Positions 1 through 9,060 of a stretch of DNA of 44,051 nt are shown in pieces. The translations under genes and the position numbers were made by a program. Under the pieces are notes generated by a model. The model searched no databases. It was not told where the DNA came from and saw only the letters and a program-made list of their open reading frames with translations. The stretch covers positions 1 to 44,051 of IMG/VR virus record IMGVR_UViG_3300033148_004205, one strand, 5' to 3'. The number at the start of each line of letters is the position of its first letter. Position 1 is the stretch's first letter. Source of the DNA: a virus.

Positions 1-621
1 GCAGCTCATGCCCTGGGAAGTAAAGACGATAAAGTTGATATAAGCCTGCAGGAGAGCCGGAAAGAACGTCTCCATGTTCTGCTGGTCTCCGCCCACGCTC
101 GATGGAACGACTAGAACAAGGTCCTTCGTGCCCGAGGCGCAGCCGCCGTAAAACCGAGACGGGTGCGAATATGGTCCGTCAGCGCAGTTGAACGGATAGA
201 AAAGATGGGTGTTTGCAATGTGGCCACTTTCACCCATATTCTCGCCGCCCCGAAGGACGATCCCATGCATGGCCTCGACATCGGCCCCGTCGAAGGGATC
301 GGCGTAACTGTGCCCGCCGCGATTGTCCTTACATGCCAGGAGATAGTGAATCCCATCCCCGCAGGGCTTCATGTCGAGGGTTCCCTTGTGGTCATAGGTT
401 TGCTGATCGCACCGCGTTATTGTTGGCTCGACACCCGTTACCTTTGAGAAACTACCCCACACGTCCCCGGCGGGATTCGGGACGTTGCTCCCGTCCCCCT
501 CAATTTTCTGCCGGCTCAAGTCGCCGGACGATACAAGCCCCTTGGCGCAGTTGATGTAATCCCGATTCACGGCCGCGTCATTTTCCTCTCGATCAAGGAA
601 GCGGTTCCGGTAAAAGTTGTC
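1..621. repeat. Terminal repeat copy A (diverged partner at 43428-44051)
   Basis: Bases 1-621 align with 43428-44051 over their full length, and both copies are flush with the window ends. By hand I count about 79 mismatches plus one 3-base indel near 375-380, or about 87% identity. Most changes are at third positions and the indel keeps the frame (GTLDMKPC against GTLHDTKPC). The copies therefore evolved under protein-level selection and do not differ by sequencing error. This suits two alleles at the overlapping ends of a circular assembly better than an exact terminal redundancy. Confidence 0.9.
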
Positions 622-3150
622 TAGCACCCGGTTATAATTCCAGCCGTCCTCCCGGAAGTCGTTCGAAATCTCGATGGACGTTTCTAGGGTGTCGAAATCG
701 TAGGTTACTGACACGACCGGGACGGCCACAATTTTATCGACAACGCCTTGCGCCAGGGTAATCTTCATCCCGAGCCCAGCTGCATCCCAATATAGCCCGC
801 GCTTGCCGACAGCCCCTTGGACGAGAACGTCCATGAATGGTTTCAGGATTTCTTCTGCCAGGACGGCGAAGTTGGCGGCATCCTGGGGGTTGTAGAATTC
901 CGGCACGATCAAAATCTTATCGCGCTCAATCCCCTCGACCGTGTAGGCAGTCCCGGCATATCCCGACGTCGGAAACCGCGTTTTGAATGGCGTCTCGAGG
1001 GTCGCGTGCCGGTAGCAATACTCAAATCCGATGTTGTCCGCGATGGCATAGACAAGCCCGGTCCTTGAGTATAGGGGCGACTGTGCCTCGATGACGGTTC
1101 CATAGACCGGGTCCCCGCGAATAATCCTGACGGGGATTGACACCTTGGCAATGCATCCGCTCGCAGTTCCCTCCACAAAACCGTAGACGAACAGCCTCGG
1201 GCAACAGTCCTCTCCGCCAAACTGGCCTTCCTCGACTAGGTCGCGCTTGGCCGTATCCGTTATATAGAAGCGCCTATATACTTTAGTATATTCCGTGTCT
1301 CTCTTAAGCAGGAAAGGCTCCGCCGCCAGGACCGCCGGAGCGTCGCCCGTGTAGGCATAGGTAATTTTCGTCTCGGTGCTATCTGTGATAGCATATTCGG
1401 TCTGCCCGAGCCGGGGAAAAACGATAAATCCATCGTTCCAGTAATCCGGCTCGTAGTCCTTCGCGGTATCGTCAACCCATCCGACGCCCCCGCCTTCAGA
1501 GTGAGTGACCGCGCTTCCATAGTCGCGCTCGCCCAGGCTTTTCTCGAGGTCCCATGCCGCTTCATAGCCGGAATCCCACGCCTCTCCAAGCCCGGAGAGG
1601 TCCGTACCAGAGCAGTCGATTGAGCCCGCCGCGCCTACCTTCGCCTTCATTAGAAATCCGCCGGACCCGGCCCGGCCGAACATGGTGCAGCCGGTAAAGC
1701 AGTCCTCAGTAGACGTCCGCAGCGATGGAGCCACTATCCCATCGTCATCGTCCTCGATGTCGAAAGTCGTGGTAGCGCCATCGTCCTGGCGGTTGATGAA
1801 ATGCCAGACGCCATCCACGGGGCCAACGCACAAATTCCAGACGCCGCCCTGTTTTGAAAGGACCTGGACAACCGCCTCTTCGAAGTTAACTTCCCTCAAA
1901 TCAATCTTGCCGGGGATAAAGTCCAGCTCGAGCAGCTCGGCAGAAACATACATGGCCCCGGTGTCATAGACGCCATCGGCAGCCAGGAGCAGCGATGAGT
2001 GAGTGTCGAAAAGGTCCTGAATAATCTCGCCCACGTTTTGATCGACGGCGACGCATCGTCCATAATCCTCATCCGTAGTCGGAGCGTTATAGATCCGGCT
2101 TGGATAGGACGGAGCGGCAGACGGGTCCGCCTGAACGTCAACCTTCCTGGCGCAGCCCCGGAAGTCATAGCACGAAAAACTGTACCTCTGGGGGGACCCG
2201 CCATGCCCCTCGATAGTCTGGATGCGGCCAAGGAATCGAGTCTCCCCGCCATAATCAAACTGGACGCGCTTGTTATTCCAGTCCTTCAGGTTGAGGTGCT
2301 CCCCGCCGTATGCCGTCCACCTGAACTCGGTTGCTGATCGGTAGTCAACGGTCATGCTGTCGGGATTGGCCCGCTGCAGAGTGACCGCCTCGAGGTCGGG
2401 CCAATCGTCATCAATTTCGCCAACCTTAATTTCGATATCGTCCGCCGGTTGCGGGGGCGAAAAGATGTTGAGTTCAGCTGGCCACAACCAGAGATGATAA
2501 TAATAATCGACCGCCGCCCCGTTGGCGTTGCGCTCGAGGTAGGCCACGAGCCATATTTGATAGAGCCCGTCCTCTGTAACGTAGGCGGACAGGTCGATGT
2601 TCGCGGAATATGCAACGGACGTTCCGGGGGGCGGGATTTGGGATTGTTGATAAACCTTTGTCGCCGGCCCCGGGACAGCGCCAACCTTCTGAAAATAAAC
2701 CTCAAAGCGCAGGGCCGCGCACGTATTGGCAACGTAGAAATATTTTCCGAACGCCACGCGCAGCGTGACCGTGCTCCCCACATAGAGCTTACTAGGGATC
2801 ATGTAGCAGGCAGCCCCGGAATAGCTCTCGCTGATGTTGAGGTTGCCCTGAATCAGAAGGTGATCGTAAGGTGTCAGGTTTGTTTTCGCCGGATAGATAT
2901 TCAGATATTCTTCGCCCGGCTTGGCAATGGATACCCGCCCGTTTGCCGCCGGCCCGTTGCCAGGATGAGCGCTCTCGCCCTCTCGGTAATACCAACCTTC
3001 CCACATTCCGCCGCGAAACTGGCGGTCCTCAGCCATAGCAACAACAGGCCCTCGGCCGACGGGAACAGTCGGCACGGTGCTTATAGCCGCTTCGCTGAAA
3101 ATCCCTATCGGATTGAGATAGGTGTTGTTTGTTTCTCTGTAAAAGGTCAT
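1..3150 (-). CDS. Tail hub / tail-tip protein, 3'-truncated at the left edge
   Basis: The minus-strand frame is open from ATG 3150 to base 1 (1050 codons, no stop). Its end matches the partial gene at 43059-44051, so the full protein would have about 1170 residues. It follows the tape measure and spike genes, where phage tail hub and tip proteins sit. Roughly residues 255-355 (KDWNNKRVQFDYGG, then RIQTIEGHGGSPQRYSFSCY) resemble a beta-barrel of the gpD/gp27-like hub type; this is inference from pattern only. The C-terminal part is Cys-rich and ends with the duplicated segment. The start overlaps the stop of the upstream gene as TAATG, implying coupled translation. It is probably a virion protein at the tail tip and may determine host contact. 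No lysozyme or peptidase motif was recognised. Confidence 0.75.
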   Translation of the reverse strand, partial: MTFYRETNNTYLNPIGIFSEAAISTVPTVPVGRGPVVAMAEDRQFRGGMWEGWYYREGESAHPGNGPAANGRVSIAKPGEEYLNIYPAKTNLTPYDHLLIQGNLNISESYSGAACYMIPSKLYVGSTVTLRVAFGKYFYVANTCAALRFEVYFQKVGAVPGPATKVYQQSQIPPPGTSVAYSANIDLSAYVTEDGLYQIWLVAYLERNANGAAVDYYYHLWLWPAELNIFSPPQPADDIEIKVGEIDDDWPDLEAVTLQRANPDSMTVDYRSATEFRWTAYGGEHLNLKDWNNKRVQFDYGGETRFLGRIQTIEGHGGSPQRYSFSCYDFRGCARKVDVQADPSAAPSYPSRIYNAPTTDEDYGRCVAVDQNVGEIIQDLFDTHSSLLLAADGVYDTGAMYVSAELLELDFIPGKIDLREVNFEEAVVQVLSKQGGVWNLCVGPVDGVWHFINRQDDGATTTFDIEDDDDGIVAPSLRTSTEDCFTGCTMFGRAGSGGFLMKAKVGAAGSIDCSGTDLSGLGEAWDSGYEAAWDLEKSLGERDYGSAVTHSEGGGVGWVDDTAKDYEPDYWNDGFIVFPRLGQTEYAITDSTETKITYAYTGDAPAVLAAEPFLLKRDTEYTKVYRRFYITDTAKRDLVEEGQFGGEDCCPRLFVYGFVEGTASGCIAKVSIPVRIIRGDPVYGTVIEAQSPLYSRTGLVYAIADNIGFEYCYRHATLETPFKTRFPTSGYAGTAYTVEGIERDKILIVPEFYNPQDAANFAVLAEEILKPFMDVLVQGAVGKRGLYWDAAGLGMKITLAQGVVDKIVAVPVVSVTYDFDTLETSIEISNDFREDGWNYNRVLDNFYRNRFLDREENDAAVNRDYINCAKGLVSSGDLSRQKIEGDGSNVPNPAGDVWGSFSKVTGVEPTITRCDQQTYDHKGTLDMKPCGDGIHYLLACKDNRGGHSYADPFDGADVEAMHGIVLRGGENMGESGHIANTHLFYPFNCADGPYSHPSRFYGGCASGTKDLVLVVPSSVGGDQQNMETFFPALLQAYINFIVFTSQGMSC

Positions 3151-3764
3151 TAGCTAACCGTTGGAATATGGATAATCCTATCATCACAGCCTGGAGCAGT
3201 CGCCTTGAACGAAGTAAGATCCGCATTCATTTCGGCCGCCTTTAGAGTAATCCAATAGAAACCAGTTGATCCGATTTCTGCAGCCACGTTAGTACAAGCA
3301 GCAAAGGCCGCATGGTCGAGTGACCTTGTGGCCGTGATAGATTCCCCCGGCGAAAGAGTTGCATGGTCAGACGCGAGAACCATCGTAAACGTGAAAGTAA
3401 ACGCAACGTTTTTCTTAATACCCCTGGGCAGAATGTCCGTCACCGCTTTAACTGCGTCGATCTTGGTTTCGTCGTGGGTGTAGATCGTGTACGCATGCAG
3501 CTCAATTCCCGTAGTCGAGCAAGCCGGATCGAGATCGAGCACATCAACATTCGTCTCGGCCTGCGCCATGTCGAAAATGTACTTGCCCTTATGATTCGTC
3601 GCGTCGAGTTCGGTCGGGTTCACGTCGTCCGTGGCCGCACTCGCCCCGCCGTCCTTGCTGATCTGTGCCGTGATGTTAGCGGCCTCGCCCGTAGCAGGGA
3701 GATTCGTGGCCGTATTCCATGCGTAGACAGTAATTTTCTGTCCCGCAACATTTTTAAGAAGCAT
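3150..3764 (-). CDS. Putative virion protein with BppU-like N-terminal domain
   Basis: Start set at ATG 3764, which has GGAGGG about six bases upstream; an in-frame ATG at 3779 lacks this. The protein has 204 residues and opens LLKNVAGQKITVYAW, followed by NLPATGEAANITAQISKDGG and ELDATNHKGKYIFDMAQAET. This pattern is common in small phage and metagenomic proteins of the tail/baseplate region and resembles beta-sandwich baseplate upper-protein domains. The C-terminal half is a second, unrecognised domain. It overlaps the upstream spike gene by 11 bases and ends in a TAATG overlap with the tail hub gene. A role in the baseplate or fibre is inferred from position; the family assignment is from memory of the motif. 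Confidence 0.6.
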   Translation of the reverse strand: MLLKNVAGQKITVYAWNTATNLPATGEAANITAQISKDGGASAATDDVNPTELDATNHKGKYIFDMAQAETNVDVLDLDPACSTTGIELHAYTIYTHDETKIDAVKAVTDILPRGIKKNVAFTFTFTMVLASDHATLSPGESITATRSLDHAAFAACTNVAAEIGSTGFYWITLKAAEMNADLTSFKATAPGCDDRIIHIPTVS

Positions 3765-5190
3765 TACAGCCCTCCACAATATGCCGTTTCCCGCGCCGAC
3801 TCCAGCCGGGGGGGATGTTGCCGTGTACGTAGTGATAACCCTGATCTATCGTCCCGTCGTCGGGGAGGAAGTCCTTTGATGTAGATCCGAATGGCGTGGT
3901 CGCGTCGCCCGCGTCTTTCGAGGGCGAGTCGTCTTTCAGAAAATACCCGAACGCGCCGCCGAAGCCGGTGAACTTGGCGTCAGAGTCGATGTTGTTTCCG
4001 CCGTCTTCGCCACCCGCCACACCTCCCTCGACGTTGGAGTATGAGATTGTTAACGCCCCGGCATCGTTATACTGAACGCCCGTGTTGCCCCGCAGAATAG
4101 TATTGTCAACCGTTACCGTATTCCCTGCCCCGATTGACAGACCGCCACAATAAGCGGCCGTTGCAATATTGTCGGCGATGGTTGCATTTTTAATTGAGGT
4201 GCTGTCGCCAATAGCAACAGCATAATTATATGCGGAGGTATTCCCAACGGCTATTAAATTTGAAATAGCCAAGTTTGTACAATCAATGTAAGCTCCGCCC
4301 ATGTACCCCGCGGCATTATTATAAAATATGAGGTTTTTAAATTCGATTATCCCCGAACAGCCGGTCATGTATAAGCCGCCGCCATACGCGCCGGAATCCG
4401 TCGCGAGGACATTCCCCGCAATGTAATTATCATTGAATTTCCCCGCACCCGTGGACGCGGACATATAAACCCCGCCGCCGTCTTGGGCCGCCACCGCGCA
4501 GGAGTTATCCGTCACGTCGTTGCCGATGAACTCCCACGCACCGTCGAGGCTGGTGAAGTAACACCCCGCGCCGTGAGCGCCGGAGACGTTGCCGTCAATG
4601 GGGCAGTTGATGACCTTGAGGGCGTCGAAGTTGGAGTAGATGCCGCCGCCGGAGCCGCCAGCGGTGTTGTTGAGGATCTTGACGTTGCGGAGGGTGACGG
4701 CGGTGGCGGACCCTGGGAAATGAACCCCGCCACCGGTGGTGCTGGCGGTGCAGTCCGTCGCCGTGGAGTTCGTAACATTCACCGTCGCGCCGGAGGCTAT
4801 ATAAACCCCGCCCCCGCCGCCCGCCGTAGCGTCGCAGGCGCCCATGATGCAGTTGTCAATATCAACGAAGCCGCCCGCACCGCCGAGACTAGCGCCGCCG
4901 CCAAAACCGGCGACGTTGCCATTCAGAAACGTCAGCCCCTTTAGCAGACTCCCAGGGCTTGTCGGCAGCGAGGCGTCGCTGAACACCCGGTCATTATCCT
5001 GCGCGTCCATGACGCACGTCACCGGGTTATTATCCGAGCTAACAACCTCGACCACATAGTCATTAGGGAAATACAGCGCGGCCGTTAAGTTGTACGTCCC
5101 CGGCGAGCACACCACCCTGTCGCCGTTTTCCGCAGCGTTAATGCCTAACTGCGGGGTGCCGTAGACCGAGGGGACAAGCCTGTCTGTCAT
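3754..5190 (-). CDS. Parallel beta-helix tail spike/fibre protein
   Basis: 478 residues with a regular series of beta-helix turns of about 20-30 residues rich in N, G, T and V, such as VDIDNCIMG, VNVTNSTATDC, VTLRNVKILNN and ATIADNIATA. GGG/GGV/GGI steps (AGGGGGVYIA, GGGVHFPG, GSGGGIYS) resemble right-handed pectate-lyase-like helices and the GGA(I/V) repeats of polymorphic outer-membrane proteins. In a phage tail cluster such proteins are usually spikes that bind or cut surface polysaccharide, but I see no clear catalytic acid pair. The start overlaps the previous stop as ATGA. There is no signal peptide, as expected for a virion part. It could be a plain fibre instead of an enzyme. Confidence 0.7.
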   Translation of the reverse strand: MTDRLVPSVYGTPQLGINAAENGDRVVCSPGTYNLTAALYFPNDYVVEVVSSDNNPVTCVMDAQDNDRVFSDASLPTSPGSLLKGLTFLNGNVAGFGGGASLGGAGGFVDIDNCIMGACDATAGGGGGVYIASGATVNVTNSTATDCTASTTGGGVHFPGSATAVTLRNVKILNNTAGGSGGGIYSNFDALKVINCPIDGNVSGAHGAGCYFTSLDGAWEFIGNDVTDNSCAVAAQDGGGVYMSASTGAGKFNDNYIAGNVLATDSGAYGGGLYMTGCSGIIEFKNLIFYNNAAGYMGGAYIDCTNLAISNLIAVGNTSAYNYAVAIGDSTSIKNATIADNIATAAYCGGLSIGAGNTVTVDNTILRGNTGVQYNDAGALTISYSNVEGGVAGGEDGGNNIDSDAKFTGFGGAFGYFLKDDSPSKDAGDATTPFGSTSKDFLPDDGTIDQGYHYVHGNIPPGWSRRGKRHIVEGCNAS

Positions 5191-5690
5191 TTCGTTACTA
5201 CCTTCCCGTTTGTAATCTTAACCGATCCTTTGCAAAGGCGATGCGTTATCCGCTGATGCCAGGTTTTCGGAAAGCTCGTTATTGCCGCCGACATCTTCCC
5301 GGCGCTCGGCGTCTTCTGGACGGTGACGGACGGGTTATCCTCGAACCATTGATGGTAGGCGACAAGCTCCTTCTTAAACTGTATCACCTGCGCATAAGTC
5401 GGATTCTTTGGTAGGATCGGATGAAGCGGCGGTTCATCGGCGCACTCGCAGACCAAGTTAAACGGACAGGCCGTTGTGATTTCCAATACACCGCTCATTA
5501 CCATAGGCGTCATTTCGTAAAGTGGAACGATCTTTTTCGTTGCGAGGTCAATGCGACTCTCGCTCGGGATGACCGTTGAGTCGTCGTACTCGAACGGCTC
5601 GAAGTCAGGGGCGAACTTCTGATCTAAGGGGAAGCCGTAATTCACGATCCGCCCATCGGTCCTGTTGTATGTGCCCTTGCGCTTTGTCAT
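5187..5690 (-). CDS. Hypothetical tail-cluster protein (167 aa)
   Basis: 167 residues, not recognised. It starts MTKRKGTYNRTDGR, has a central TTACPFNLVCECADEPP segment with three cysteines, and a conserved-looking aromatic stretch VAYHQWFEDNP. It is joined to its neighbours by TAATG at its start and ATGA at its end, so it is translated together with the 234-aa protein before it and the beta-helix spike after it. Position between tape measure and spike suggests a minor tail component. No membrane segment or signal peptide is visible. Confidence 0.6.
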   Translation of the reverse strand: MTKRKGTYNRTDGRIVNYGFPLDQKFAPDFEPFEYDDSTVIPSESRIDLATKKIVPLYEMTPMVMSGVLEITTACPFNLVCECADEPPLHPILPKNPTYAQVIQFKKELVAYHQWFEDNPSVTVQKTPSAGKMSAAITSFPKTWHQRITHRLCKGSVKITNGKVVTK

Positions 5691-6394
5691 TAAATTAACT
5701 CCGTTCCGCTCTTCGGCTCGCCCTCCGGAGTCATGTCAAGCTGTATATCGCATCGCCCGTTGTGCGATGGCGACGGCCGGGCAGACTCAAGCCTGGCGTT
5801 CGGATAGCCCCAACCGATCTTAAACACCTGAGCCCCCGCATAGTGGGGCTCCTCAAGGTAGCAAGTAAATGTCCCGATAGAATAATTAACCGCCTCGACA
5901 ACTACGATCTCATCAACATGAGCATCCGAACCGCCGGCGACAAATGCAAAGTCCCCGGCAGCAAAAGGAGCGTCATCGTCGCCGTCCCCGTCATAGGTGA
6001 ACTCTACCGTTACCAGGTCCGTTGACGTCGTGCTTGCCGCCTCCGTATTGTCGATCGTCGCGTAGTCGTTGACGTCATCGGCGTACCATAGATTTTTAGG
6101 AAAGTCCGTATTAGCCGGGCCTGCCATCTGGTTTATCAAGTGGACAAGGTCATGGATATGGCCAATGAATTCCTTTCGAACGTGCAGGACGCATCGCAGT
6201 TTGTTCGTTATGGACTTCCCGTCCGCCGGCGCTCCGCCGTAGGTCTTGCCGACTAGCGCCAGGTCCCGAGCGGACAGCATGCGCCAGTCCGGCGTGAACT
6301 CCTTCAACAGGACCAGCGAAGTGCAGGGGGTGTAAAGCCCCTGTGACCCGTCCGCCTCTCCGAAAAAGATCCTGGGTGATGCCTGATGAGCCAC
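5690..6394 (-). CDS. Hypothetical tail protein directly after tape measure (234 aa)
   Basis: 234 residues beginning MAHQASPRIFFGEADGSQG, two bases after the tape measure stop. In siphoviruses the gene in this place often encodes the distal tail (Dit) protein, but no Dit signature is clear here. The N-terminal half (FTPDWRMLSARDLALVGKTYGG, about residues 33-54) looks globular. The middle has an acidic loop YDGDGDDDAPFAAGDFAFVAG. The C-terminus (RCDIQLDMTPEG) reads like a beta-rich domain. Assignment to the tail rests on context. Confidence 0.6.
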   Translation of the reverse strand: MAHQASPRIFFGEADGSQGLYTPCTSLVLLKEFTPDWRMLSARDLALVGKTYGGAPADGKSITNKLRCVLHVRKEFIGHIHDLVHLINQMAGPANTDFPKNLWYADDVNDYATIDNTEAASTTSTDLVTVEFTYDGDGDDDAPFAAGDFAFVAGGSDAHVDEIVVVEAVNYSIGTFTCYLEEPHYAGAQVFKIGWGYPNARLESARPSPSHNGRCDIQLDMTPEGEPKSGTELI

Positions 6395-6396
6395 TG

Positions 6397-9060
6397 TTAT
6401 CTCCCCATCGAGGCTTCAAGGCGCTCGATTTTCGACCGGAGCGCCCTTTGTTCCCGGATGTATTGAAGCATCTGCTCGCGCAGATCTACGGCAATATCAA
6501 TGAGGCTCTTATCGGTTTCGAGCGTCTCCCCGCTGGCCTGGACTTGGAGAGACGCAACGTTTTTCATCTCGCTTGCTACTGTCGCATAAGCCATTTGCTT
6601 CAGCTTTATTTGCTCTCGCCAGAGCCGGATTTTCTCGATCGTCTCTGAATAGTCGGGTGCGGCCATGTCCGCCGTGCTAGGGATAAGTTCTCCAATGGCC
6701 GTGAAAATGGAAGCGGCTGCGTCCGCCGGCCCGGCCATGTATTTGCTCATGCGCTCGCTGAATTCCCGCGCCCACTCTTCCCCCTCGCGCGCGCGATCGG
6801 AAAGAATGTCCCGCAAGGCCGCCTTGGATTCGCCCGCGTCAATACCGATTGGAATATTGATGTCAGGCCACGGCCGCAGTCCTTCGCCGGTGCCAAGTTG
6901 CCGCTCTAGCGCAGCTCCTAGTTCGGGGTACAAATCTCGAATCTCGCGCAGGGCATCCGCATATTTGTTTGCCGCTGCACGTTGTTCCTCGCCGTAGTAG
7001 CCGAGAACGTCGCCGAAGATGGCCGTCAACGGGTGCTTTGCTTTGATAGCCAGGACGTTAATCATGTTGGAGAAGTCTGCCCCGAGTATTGCAAACATCT
7101 CCGAAAACTTTAGCTTTAACAGGTCGATGACAACGCCGAAGCGGTCGAGGAAAGGCCCCAGGAAATCAGCATCCCCGAGAGACTTGAACGCCACCTTGAT
7201 CAAGTCGATGGCGTCGAGCGCCAGTGCCTTCATGCCTTGAAAAAGTATGTTCGCACCGTGGAACAGGGCCGATTCCGAAAGGTCAACGTCCCCGCCAGTG
7301 AAAAAGGAATGAACGGCGTCCTTCAGGACGTCGAACTCGCCGACCAGGACAGCCACGCCCTTGATCCCGCCTTCAAAGATAGTGGACAGGATGCCTTTCA
7401 GAGTTTCGAACGACGGGAGCAGGCTAGCGGCCTCAGTCCCTAGAGACTTCAAGCCTTCCTTCAATCGCTCTGGCCCCTGAGAATCTTCCCATTCGCGCAA
7501 CAGCTCAGTGATGTTGCTGAATAGCTCTCCGATGTACTTGAAAATCTTCCCGATATCTTCCTCGAACGAGTAAAAGAAGGTCGAAAAGACGTTGAGGAAG
7601 TTTCCGATCATCATATCGAACTGGCGTGTAACCGACTTTGCCCGCTGCTCGTTCTTTGCGAAAAGGACGTTTTGGCGTGTTAAGATCCCTTCCACTAGGC
7701 CGCCATATTCTTTTATGTTCGGGATGAGGCCCATGATACCCTTTGCGGCTTCTTGACTCCCAAAGAAGATATTGGCGATGTCGCCTTCTGTGGCGTGTTT
7801 CCTTTTGAACTGGTCGAAGATGTCCTCAAGTCCGACAAACTCACCCTTGGCATTCTTCAGCTCCATCCCGAGGTCTTTCCACGACTTTTGCGCGGCCTCG
7901 GGCCACATATCAATCCCGCGAGAGAACATCATCATAATTGCCGACAAACTCGTGAATGCCATTGAGGGCTCGAGCCCGCCGGCCGTCGTTAGCATTGAAA
8001 CCGCCGCGCCGATCTCCGCGAATCCCTTTGCCCAATCTTTATAGAGATAGGCGACGGAGCCGACCACTTTCCCCATGTTCATAATGTAGTCTGTCGGCTC
8101 GATGATTCCCTTTTCCCAGGAGACGGACACCATATCAAGAGCCCGCTGCAGGCCGACTACGTCGAGGTTGAATGTTCGCATCGTCCGGGCAAATAGTTTT
8201 GCGGCCTGGCCTGCCATCTCGACATCGTCGAGTCCAGCAAACATCGTAACGAGATCGCCGAATTCTTTGAGTCCTTCCTTGATTCCACCGGAGACGGCAT
8301 TTTTCATCACCGTCATGACCGCTCGCGTAGGCGCGCCCGTGGAAGCCCGGATGTCCTCCGCCGAGCGTTGCAAGTATCGCTCGAGTTCTTCTGTGATCTC
8401 GCCAGGCTCAAACAGGGCGACGATCTTCGTCCGCTCATCCTGCATCGTTGCCGCAAGTTTCGTTGCAAACGCAACGCCGATCCCGCCGGCAATGGCAGTT
8501 ACTTTATTGAAGATCAACTTAAACGGGCCAAGCACCACGACATCGAGGATTGCCCCGAGCCCGGAGAACGCCCCCCGGATGACCGTCGAGATACCAGAAA
8601 GAACGAACTTGACCGCCCCCAGGGCCGCCGTGAAAGCTAGCTTGAAAGCGCCGACTACAACACTGGTCAGGGTTGAGAGGACAGTCCCCACAACGGAGAC
8701 AACGCCAGAGGCGACGCCGCTCACAACGTTGGTAACAAATCCAACACCCTTCAAAAGACTCGATGCGATTATGCCGACCGGGCCGGCGATCAGCCCGGCA
8801 TAAGAGCCGAGCCCGCTTTTTGAGGATCCAGAGGTTTTATCCAGCTTCTTCTGGAGGTCGCTAAACGTGTCGGCAATCTTGTCGGCTGCATCCTCCATCG
8901 CATCGACGATATCCTCGCCGACGCGGTCGAACGTATCGCCTAGGTTCAAGGCGTCGTTGTGGATCTGCTCGAGAGCGCCTTCGAAGGACTGCTCGATCTG
9001 GTTAGCAACCGGGCTTGCCTTGTCGATACCCTCGAGAATAATCTTGATGTTAGCCGTCAT
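6397..9060 (-). CDS. Tail tape measure protein
   Basis: 887 residues and one of the largest genes, in the canonical place after the frameshifted chaperone. The N-terminus (1-75) is helical and polar. Residues about 85-205 form long Gly/Ala/Val hydrophobic stretches (VGFVTNVVSGVASGVVSVV and following) typical of tape measure membrane-active segments. From about 205 comes a TP901-1-like core with FATKLAATMQDERTKIVALF, APTRAVMTVMKNAV and IGAAVSMLTTAGG. The C-terminus is coiled coil (REQIKLKQMAYATVASEMKN; REQRALRSKIERLEASMGR). At about 0.15 nm per residue the length predicts a tail near 130 nm. The start overlaps the -1 frame of the chaperone by 11 bases. Confidence 0.93.
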   Translation of the reverse strand: MTANIKIILEGIDKASPVANQIEQSFEGALEQIHNDALNLGDTFDRVGEDIVDAMEDAADKIADTFSDLQKKLDKTSGSSKSGLGSYAGLIAGPVGIIASSLLKGVGFVTNVVSGVASGVVSVVGTVLSTLTSVVVGAFKLAFTAALGAVKFVLSGISTVIRGAFSGLGAILDVVVLGPFKLIFNKVTAIAGGIGVAFATKLAATMQDERTKIVALFEPGEITEELERYLQRSAEDIRASTGAPTRAVMTVMKNAVSGGIKEGLKEFGDLVTMFAGLDDVEMAGQAAKLFARTMRTFNLDVVGLQRALDMVSVSWEKGIIEPTDYIMNMGKVVGSVAYLYKDWAKGFAEIGAAVSMLTTAGGLEPSMAFTSLSAIMMMFSRGIDMWPEAAQKSWKDLGMELKNAKGEFVGLEDIFDQFKRKHATEGDIANIFFGSQEAAKGIMGLIPNIKEYGGLVEGILTRQNVLFAKNEQRAKSVTRQFDMMIGNFLNVFSTFFYSFEEDIGKIFKYIGELFSNITELLREWEDSQGPERLKEGLKSLGTEAASLLPSFETLKGILSTIFEGGIKGVAVLVGEFDVLKDAVHSFFTGGDVDLSESALFHGANILFQGMKALALDAIDLIKVAFKSLGDADFLGPFLDRFGVVIDLLKLKFSEMFAILGADFSNMINVLAIKAKHPLTAIFGDVLGYYGEEQRAAANKYADALREIRDLYPELGAALERQLGTGEGLRPWPDINIPIGIDAGESKAALRDILSDRAREGEEWAREFSERMSKYMAGPADAAASIFTAIGELIPSTADMAAPDYSETIEKIRLWREQIKLKQMAYATVASEMKNVASLQVQASGETLETDKSLIDIAVDLREQMLQYIREQRALRSKIERLEASMGR

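Noticed and set aside
2449-3153. Plus-strand 234-aa ORF
   Set aside because: Lies entirely antisense to the tail hub gene, which has coherent protein features; no site or neighbours.
8102-8803. Plus-strand 233-aa ORF
   Set aside because: Antisense shadow of the tape measure gene, with Thr/Pro/Arg-rich low-information sequence.
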